Part shown: piece after piece, positions 6,086 through 9,681 of the stretch
Position numbering within the stretch: position 1 is the first letter of the stretch
How the letters are laid out: the number at the start of each line of letters is the position of its first letter
Source of the DNA: UBA12079 sp964608745
GTDB lineage: Bacteria > Patescibacteriota > Minisyncoccia > Phycocordibacterales > UBA12079
Assembly: GCA_964608745.1 (NCBI GenBank)
Contig: CAZSPC010000024.1
Span: 1 to 9,681, forward strand
Direction of reading: 5' to 3'
Length of the DNA: 9,681 nucleotides
Position numbers and translations under genes: made by a program
Notes under the pieces: generated by a model
Told to the model about the DNA's origin: nothing
The model's input: only the letters and a program-made list of their open reading frames with translations
The model's database searches: none

Positions 6086-6092
6086 TAGTATC

Positions 6093-7055
6093 ATGCAAAT
6101 TATGCAAAAATATGAAAGTGAAATAAAAGAATTTAATAATTTTTTTGATGGCTTTATAAAACCAAACATTAAAACCCTTAATAAAGCTTTAAAACATGTT
6201 TCTCAAAAAAAAGGTAAGCAGATAAGACCTTTGTTGGTATTATTGTCTTTTTTAAGTTGTGAAGGACAAATAAATGAAAAAGTTTTTAAAGCAATGTCAT
6301 CGGTTGAGTTACTTCACATCGCATCTCTGGTTCATGATGATGTTATTGATAAATCAGATGAAAGAAGAGGTATTTTGACTTTACATAAAATTTGGAACAA
6401 CAAAACAGCTATTTTAACTGGCGACTATCTTTTGTCTAAAAGTTTAATTTTATTAAAAGAAATTGACAACAATAAGTTAGATTTTCTTGCTTATACATTT
6501 AAAAAAATGTGTGAGGGAGAAATTTTACAAATTGAAAAGAGTAAAAATTTAGATATAAACACAAAAGACTATTTTAAATTAGTTGATGGCAAAGCCTCCT
6601 GTCTAATTTCTGCTTCTTGTAAAATTGGGGGAATCTTAGCCGAAACAACCGAAGAAAATATCGAAAGATTAGAAAGGTTTGGTTTTTATTTAGGACGCGC
6701 CTTTCAAATTCAGGATGATATTCTCGATTATGATGGCAATACAACATTATTAGGAAAACCAATTATGAAAGATTTGGATGAGAAAAAAATTACCCTACCT
6801 TTGATTTATACTTTTGAAAAACTGGAAGATTCTGAAATCAAAAAAATTAAGAAAAAAATTAAAAAAGGTTTAACAACCAAAGAAAAAAAAGTTATTATTA
6901 AACTAACCAAAGAAACAGGTGGTTTTAAAAAAGCACAAGAAGAAGCAAAAACCTTAATAGAAAAAGCGTGTAAGGAGATAGAAAGTTTATCAAACAAAGA
7001 ACACCAAAATAATTTGGTTGAATTGGCTAATTTTGTAATTAATAGAAATAAATAA
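6093..7055 (+). CDS. Trans-polyprenyl diphosphate synthase (IspA/IspB superfamily)
   Basis: 320 residues with all class hallmarks. It condenses isopentenyl diphosphate with an allylic diphosphate. GKQIRP is at 41-46; the first Asp-rich motif is DDVID at 82-86 with RRG at 91-93; the second is QDDILD with D208, D209 and D212; GKPIMKDLDEKK follows at 221-232. The fifth residue before the first motif is Ala (A77), not the aromatic residue that blocks growth in short-chain enzymes, so by the known rule the product should be long (C20 or longer; exact length unknown). I place the start at 6093 because a -10 box lies directly before it and a longer frame back to 6021 adds 24 residues absent from the family and runs into the UbiA gene; ATG 6102 is possible. 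The UbiA partner diverges 40 bases away, suggesting one lipid-modifying pathway. Soluble, acting next to the membrane. Confidence 0.93.
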   Translation: MQIMQKYESEIKEFNNFFDGFIKPNIKTLNKALKHVSQKKGKQIRPLLVLLSFLSCEGQINEKVFKAMSSVELLHIASLVHDDVIDKSDERRGILTLHKIWNNKTAILTGDYLLSKSLILLKEIDNNKLDFLAYTFKKMCEGEILQIEKSKNLDINTKDYFKLVDGKASCLISASCKIGGILAETTEENIERLERFGFYLGRAFQIQDDILDYDGNTTLLGKPIMKDLDEKKITLPLIYTFEKLEDSEIKKIKKKIKKGLTTKEKKVIIKLTKETGGFKKAQEEAKTLIEKACKEIESLSNKEHQNNLVELANFVINRNK

Positions 7056-7075
7056 AAATTTAAAGATTTAAAATT

Positions 7076-7828
7076 ATGCGCAGAGAAACGAATATTAGAA
7101 TACATTTGAAACGGCTTCGATCCGAAGAACAAAGGATTGATATGAAGTTGTCTCAAAAGCAAAGTGACTTACAAAAAATTCGAACAAAAAGAAGACAACT
7201 TGAACAATCAATAGAATCAGATGAGAGGGAAGAGCAAAATCTTGAAAGAAAGATGACTCTTTCTAAAAAAAATACCAGCCAAAGTAAAATAAAAATTGTT
7301 GAAAAAGAAAAAAGTGATTCTAGGCTGGAAAATGTTGTTAAAACAAGAGAGAATGAATTAAGAAAAAAAGAAATGATTTTGGGTGAACAAAAGAGATTGG
7401 AAAAGAAAATTCAAGATGAAATAAGAATAGTAACAAAAAAACTAACTGACATACAAACAGAGATACAATCCTTAGGAAAGGAAATAAAAAATGACCAAAG
7501 AGTTCTAGATGAAAAAAAATTAGAAGAAAAAAGAGTAGAAGCAGAAATTAAGACAATCAGCGGTGTAGTTTCTGTGAGTAAGTCAAAAGAAGAAATAAAA
7601 GAAAGAGAATTAAAGTTAAAAAAACAAGCTTTAATAAAAGAAGAAAGGGAATTAGAAATTATTGAGAGAGAGGAGAGAGAATTAGAAAGTGAAATAAGCA
7701 AAATGAAAAGAGAGGTTGAGAAAAAGAAAGCAGAAGTTACTAAGGTTGAAAATGAATTAAAAGAAACACTTAGAAATTCAAAAAACCAAGCCGGACAACA
7801 ACCTGGTAGTGGTTCTACCTTTCTTTAA
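7076..7828 (+). CDS. Highly charged coiled-coil protein
   Basis: 250 residues, almost entirely long heptad-like helix from about residue 8 to 235 (runs such as KKEMILGEQKRLEKKIQDEI and EREERELESEISKMKREVEK), very rich in K, E and R. One short break lies near 160-170 (TISGVVSVSKSK) and the tail is flexible (NQAGQQPGSGSTFL). There is no signal peptide, membrane helix or catalytic motif, so no enzyme function can be given; a structural, scaffolding or cell-division type role is possible but only a guess, and database hits to SMC- or myosin-like proteins would reflect composition. It begins 20 bases after the synthase stop, with no Shine-Dalgarno and no convincing separate promoter, and ends at a strong terminator, so it is probably cotranscribed with the synthase. 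Why it should travel with isoprenoid enzymes is not clear. Confidence 0.8.
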   Translation: MRRETNIRIHLKRLRSEEQRIDMKLSQKQSDLQKIRTKRRQLEQSIESDEREEQNLERKMTLSKKNTSQSKIKIVEKEKSDSRLENVVKTRENELRKKEMILGEQKRLEKKIQDEIRIVTKKLTDIQTEIQSLGKEIKNDQRVLDEKKLEEKRVEAEIKTISGVVSVSKSKEEIKERELKLKKQALIKEERELEIIEREERELESEISKMKREVEKKKAEVTKVENELKETLRNSKNQAGQQPGSGSTFL

Positions 7829-7864
7829 TATTTAAATATTTAGGAATGAGAAATAAGGAATTAG

Positions 7865-7898
7865 AAAAAATCCTGAGACTTCGGTCTTAGGATTTTTT
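7865..7898 (+). terminator. Terminator with UUCG loop after the synthase operon
   Basis: AAAAAATCCTGAGAC (7865-7879), TTCG loop, GTCTTAGGATTTTTT (7884-7898): a 15-bp stem with one G-U pair, ending in six T. A-run and T-run on both sides make it usable in both directions. It ends transcription 36 bases after the coiled-coil gene. Confidence 0.92.
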
Positions 7899-8092
7899 AA
7901 ATTTGTTTTAAAATTGGATGAAATTTGATTTTAGAATAAGTTTAAATTATTTCAAAACTAGATGAGATTCGTTAATTTTTTCGAAAAATTTTGTGAGCCT
8001 TATCTTAGAATAAGGTGAATGGAAATTTGAGGAAAAAGAAACGAAGGTCGCTAGTTTTGGAATAATTTATTAGAATGGGTTTTTAGTATACT
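7899..8092. other. AT-rich spacer without a gene
   Basis: No supported coding region or RNA gene. It contains loosely repeated pieces: TTAGAATAAG at 7931-7940 and 8005-8014, and AAAATTGGATGA (from about 7910) echoed by AAAACTAGATGA (from about 7954). There is also a 6-bp hairpin CCTTAT/ATAAGG (7998-8015) and the palindrome TTTTTCGAAAAA (7977-7988). This could be decayed tandem duplication. Confidence 0.45.
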
Positions 8093-8182
8093 GCGCCAAA
8101 AATCCGTTTTAATATTATAAAAAACCAACAGCTCATTAGTGAGCTGTTGGTTTTTTATAATATTAAAACGGATTTTTGGCGC
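8093..8182. repeat. Perfect 43-bp inverted repeat spanning terminator and gene end
   Basis: Arms 8093-8135 and 8140-8182 are exact complements around loop TTAG. The inner 17-19 bp are an ordinary terminator. The outer 20 bp of the right arm (8163-8182) are the last codons (Ala-Lys-Asn-Pro-Phe-stop and flanking base) of the M23 peptidase gene; the left arm is an inverted copy of them that belongs to no gene. Complementarity ends abruptly at 8092/8183. Confidence 0.95.
8119..8156 (-). terminator. Rho-independent terminator of the M23 peptidase gene
   Basis: AAAAAACCAACAGCTCA (8119-8135), loop, TGAGCTGTTGGTTTTTT (8140-8156): GC-bearing core with A6/T6 edges, functional on either strand. It follows the minus-strand stop at 8163 by only six bases and is embedded in the longer inverted repeat. 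Confidence 0.88.
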
Positions 8183-9188
8183 CCCTAATCTCAAAGTGAA
8201 CATGGGGTCCAGTTGATCTTCCTGTTGACCCAACATAACCAATCACCTGCCCTTGAACAACCCATTGACCTATATAAACTATATTTTCGCTGTTGTGAGA
8301 ATAAAGTGTTTGAGTTCCATTATCGTGTTTAATAACAATATAATTTCCGTAACCACCATTCCAACCATAATTTCGACTGATAATTACTTTTCCAGAAGCA
8401 GCGGCTACAATCGGTGTTCCTGCCGGAGCGGCAATATCAATAGCATTATATCCGTGTAGACCTTGTGATTTTCTACCTGGAACAGGTTTCATATAATATC
8501 CTGTATAACTTGGTGCATTCGCCCCGCGAGCAACCTGACCACCACCTGTTACAGAATAGCTTGATGACCCCATCTCTCCGTCTGGAATAATCACCACATC
8601 ACCTACAGCCAATTGAGAATTTTCATTCAAGTCGTTAAAATTCAATATCTCCTGTAAATCTCCATCATACTTTTTAGTAATACTTGCAAGAGTTTCACCC
8701 TTCTTGACTTCGTGCTGAACACCTGTAACGGGTAAAATAACAAGAGTTTGTCCTTCTCTAATTATTGATTTATGAAGATCATTAGCCCAAAGAATAGTAT
8801 TAGTTGATACATTAAACATACTAGCAATCTGGGATAGAGAATCTCCTTCACGTACAACATAAACACTAATTTGGTCACTAGCTGGCATTTCATCAATTCC
8901 AGTCATTTTTCCAGTTGGACCTATCTCTGAAAGTAGAGCAGTATCCTCAATAATAGTAATATCACCACCACCCTGAGCACTATTTGAATCTGGATTTATT
9001 GTTGCTTCCAAAAGAGCCATGTTTTGGGAGTTAATTTCTGTCTGAGTCTTAATATTTGTATGTTTATTAGAAAATAGGTCAGCTACAAAAGAAAAAACAC
9101 CTGCGTGAGCTGGCACAGGTATTCCTAAAAATACAAAACTAAATACTAACCTCGATACAACAAGGGTTTTAAAAATCGTTTTTGTCAT
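8163..9188 (-). CDS. Secreted LysM-LysM-M23 metallopeptidase
   Basis: 341 residues. The signal peptide has a basic N-terminus, a hydrophobic core and AHA/G cleavage after residue 29, so it is exported. After a linker come two LysM peptidoglycan-binding domains (about 108-153, VYVVREGDSLSQIASMF; and 158-203, HEVKKGETLASITKKY), a GS-rich linker, then an M23 (LytM-type) peptidase from about 230. Visible ligands are H245, D251 and H331 for zinc, with H298 (YSHNS) and H329 (GPHVHFEIR) catalytic by family knowledge. H245 stands six residues before D251 (LHGYNAID) rather than the usual four (HxGxD). It probably cuts peptide cross-links of peptidoglycan during growth or division. It ends right after the HVHFEIR motif with GAKNPF, normal for the family. 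No clear Shine-Dalgarno. A near promoter (TATTAT, 9235-9240) or the far one at 9530-9557 could drive it; the latter gives a long structured leader. Monocistronic. Confidence 0.93.
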   Translation of the reverse strand: MTKTIFKTLVVSRLVFSFVFLGIPVPAHAGVFSFVADLFSNKHTNIKTQTEINSQNMALLEATINPDSNSAQGGGDITIIEDTALLSEIGPTGKMTGIDEMPASDQISVYVVREGDSLSQIASMFNVSTNTILWANDLHKSIIREGQTLVILPVTGVQHEVKKGETLASITKKYDGDLQEILNFNDLNENSQLAVGDVVIIPDGEMGSSSYSVTGGGQVARGANAPSYTGYYMKPVPGRKSQGLHGYNAIDIAAPAGTPIVAAASGKVIISRNYGWNGGYGNYIVIKHDNGTQTLYSHNSENIVYIGQWVVQGQVIGYVGSTGRSTGPHVHFEIRGAKNPF

Positions 9189-9260
9189 CTGTTTAATCTT
9201 TATTAAAGATCTTTCAGAATCTTGATGAGTTTCTATAATAAGTCTCTATTTATTATTGGT

Positions 9261-9423
9261 ACTCTGAATCATGAAATTATCTTCTACTACGGATTTCTCA
9301 AATTTCCTATCTTTGTTTTAAAAAAGATTTCACATTAGCTAAGGCTAGTGCTCATCTTTTTTAAATCAAATCTAGAAAATTTGATTTAATCCTCGTAACG
9401 AAGATAATTTCATAACTCAGAGT
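9261..9423 (-). ncRNA. Candidate structured leader RNA or small RNA upstream of the M23 gene
   Basis: Outer helix: 9261-9284 with 9400-9423, 24 positions. As minus-strand RNA all pair (22 Watson-Crick and two G-U), while as plus-strand RNA two become A-C mismatches. It continues as 9288-9291 with 9394-9397. Inside, 9318-9328 pairs perfectly with 9354-9364 (11 bp), capped by 9333-9339/9344-9350. A local hairpin 9363-9371/9379-9387 competes with a long-range pairing of 9298-9305 with 9377-9384. The element lies between a predicted minus-strand promoter and the M23 start. It matches no RNA family I recognise. Confidence 0.5.
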
Positions 9424-9503
9424 ATTATTTCTTTTTTCTGTTTTTCTTTCATTTCTCAGTGATTTTTAGTCAAAACCTTTGCTTTTTCTTTATTATCTGT
9501 ATT

Positions 9504-9522
9504 GTTGCGTTTTTATAGCAAC
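9504..9522 (-). promoter_or_regulatory. 5'-terminal hairpin of the M23 leader transcript
   Basis: GTTGC (9522-9518), TATAAAAAC, GCAAC (9508-9504) on the minus strand. If transcription starts where the -10 predicts (about 9522-9523), the RNA opens with this stem, which would protect its 5' end. Confidence 0.4.
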
Positions 9523-9529
9523 GGACACA

Positions 9530-9557
9530 ATTCTATATTATCAAGAAAAAAAGTCAA
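9530..9557 (-). promoter_or_regulatory. Predicted sigma-70 promoter for the M23 leader
   Basis: On the minus strand TTGACT (9557-9552), a 16-base spacer and TAGAAT (9535-9530). This is the best -35/-10 pair in the window. An inverted repeat AAGGA-CTTTAT-TCCTT (9556-9571) touches the -35 edge and could be an operator. Confidence 0.6.
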
Positions 9558-9591
9558 GGACTTTATTCCTTTCATATAATTTTATCAAATA

Positions 9592-9617
9592 GGGGTAGTG
9601 GGGCAATAGGGGTGGGG
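9592..9617 (+). other. Four-run G-quadruplex motif
   Basis: Four GGGG runs at 9592, 9600, 9609 and 9614 with loops of 4, 5 and 1 bases (TAGT, CAATA, T). This fits the canonical intramolecular quadruplex pattern with four tetrads and stands out in an otherwise AT-rich region. The first run plus TAGT can alternatively pair with ACTACCCC (9632-9639) as an 8-bp hairpin. It ends 35 bases before the M23 leader promoter, outside the expected transcript. Confidence 0.65.
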
Positions 9618-9639
9618 ATAACTGTCAATAAACTACCCC

Positions 9640-9681
9640 GCAGCAGAGCTGTTCCCTCACTACGCTCCGCTTCGTATCGGC
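9640..9681. other. GC-rich window end, unidentified
   Basis: The last 42 bases are GC-rich (CAGCAGAGCTG palindromic core near 9641-9651, then CTACGCTCCGCTTCG). They resemble the edge of a dispersed non-coding repeat like the one at 394-655, but the window ends before any unit is complete. Confidence 0.3.

Noticed and set aside
6021..6092. N-terminal extension of the synthase frame to 6021
   Set aside because: It runs into the UbiA coding region, adds residues foreign to the family, and the -10 box at 6080-6085 lies inside it.
6053..6169. N-terminal extension of the UbiA frame to 6169
   Set aside because: It would overlap the synthase coding region by 77 bases and skip a well placed -10 box at 6060-6065.
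8087..8092. TATACT as a plus-strand promoter for an antisense RNA into the M23 gene end
   Set aside because: No -35 at the proper distance and the transcript would immediately meet the 43-bp hairpin.
8051..8459. Small open frames on both strands over the M23 gene end and its inverted copy
   Set aside because: They arise from the inverted repeat or as antisense shadows of the peptidase gene.
9189..9523. ydaO/c-di-AMP riboswitch in front of the M23 gene
   Set aside because: The gene context fits, but the conserved sequence words of that riboswitch are not visible; kept only as an unidentified structured leader.

Overview
The window looks like a piece of an AT-rich genome from the Candidate Phyla Radiation (Candidatus Patescibacteria, Parcubacteria/Nomurabacteria type). 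This rests on gene content and style rather than any phylogenetic marker. It carries a Cas2-fold winged-helix protein of the kind that recurs in those genomes without CRISPR, and a short orphan protein family I associate with the same group. Intergenic spaces are compact, most starts lack a Shine-Dalgarno, and two genes appear leaderless. There are no rRNA or tRNA genes, no CRISPR array and no transposase.

Left part (1-1919): a short TrmB-type winged-helix regulator on the minus strand, ending at a strong hairpin. Behind its start lies a cluster of 'CGTCATTGCGAG...GCAATCC' dispersed repeats in inverted and direct orientation, which yields a spurious ORF. Next comes a promoter region with spaced repeats and the only gene with a full Shine-Dalgarno, an orphan 195-residue protein closed by a textbook terminator. 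A 464-base gene-free stretch follows, with a 13-bp perfect hairpin.

Middle (1920-4390): a full-length ComM/YifB AAA+ ATPase (natural transformation), then a PaaX/Cas2-like winged-helix protein. The same perfect 32-bp palindrome lies on both sides of the latter gene; the upstream copy overlaps the -35 region of its predicted promoter. This regulator-like gene with its duplicated palindrome is the best candidate for an undescribed system here.

Isoprenoid part (4391-7898): a UbiA-family prenyltransferase with an extra membrane domain of about 290 residues (minus strand) and a long-chain type polyprenyl diphosphate synthase (plus strand) diverge from a 40-bp region. The two predicted promoters face each other there and should exclude one another, and both mRNAs look leaderless. 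Together the enzymes could build a polyprenyl chain and attach it to an unknown acceptor in the membrane. A highly charged coiled-coil protein follows the synthase and ends at a UUCG terminator.

Right part (7899-9681): a secreted LysM-LysM-M23 peptidase on the minus strand. Its last codons and its terminator form one perfect 43-bp inverted repeat. A likely minus-strand promoter lies 364 bases before its start, giving a leader of about 330 nt that contains a long nested helix. Upstream of that promoter is a four-run G-quadruplex motif overlapping an alternative hairpin.
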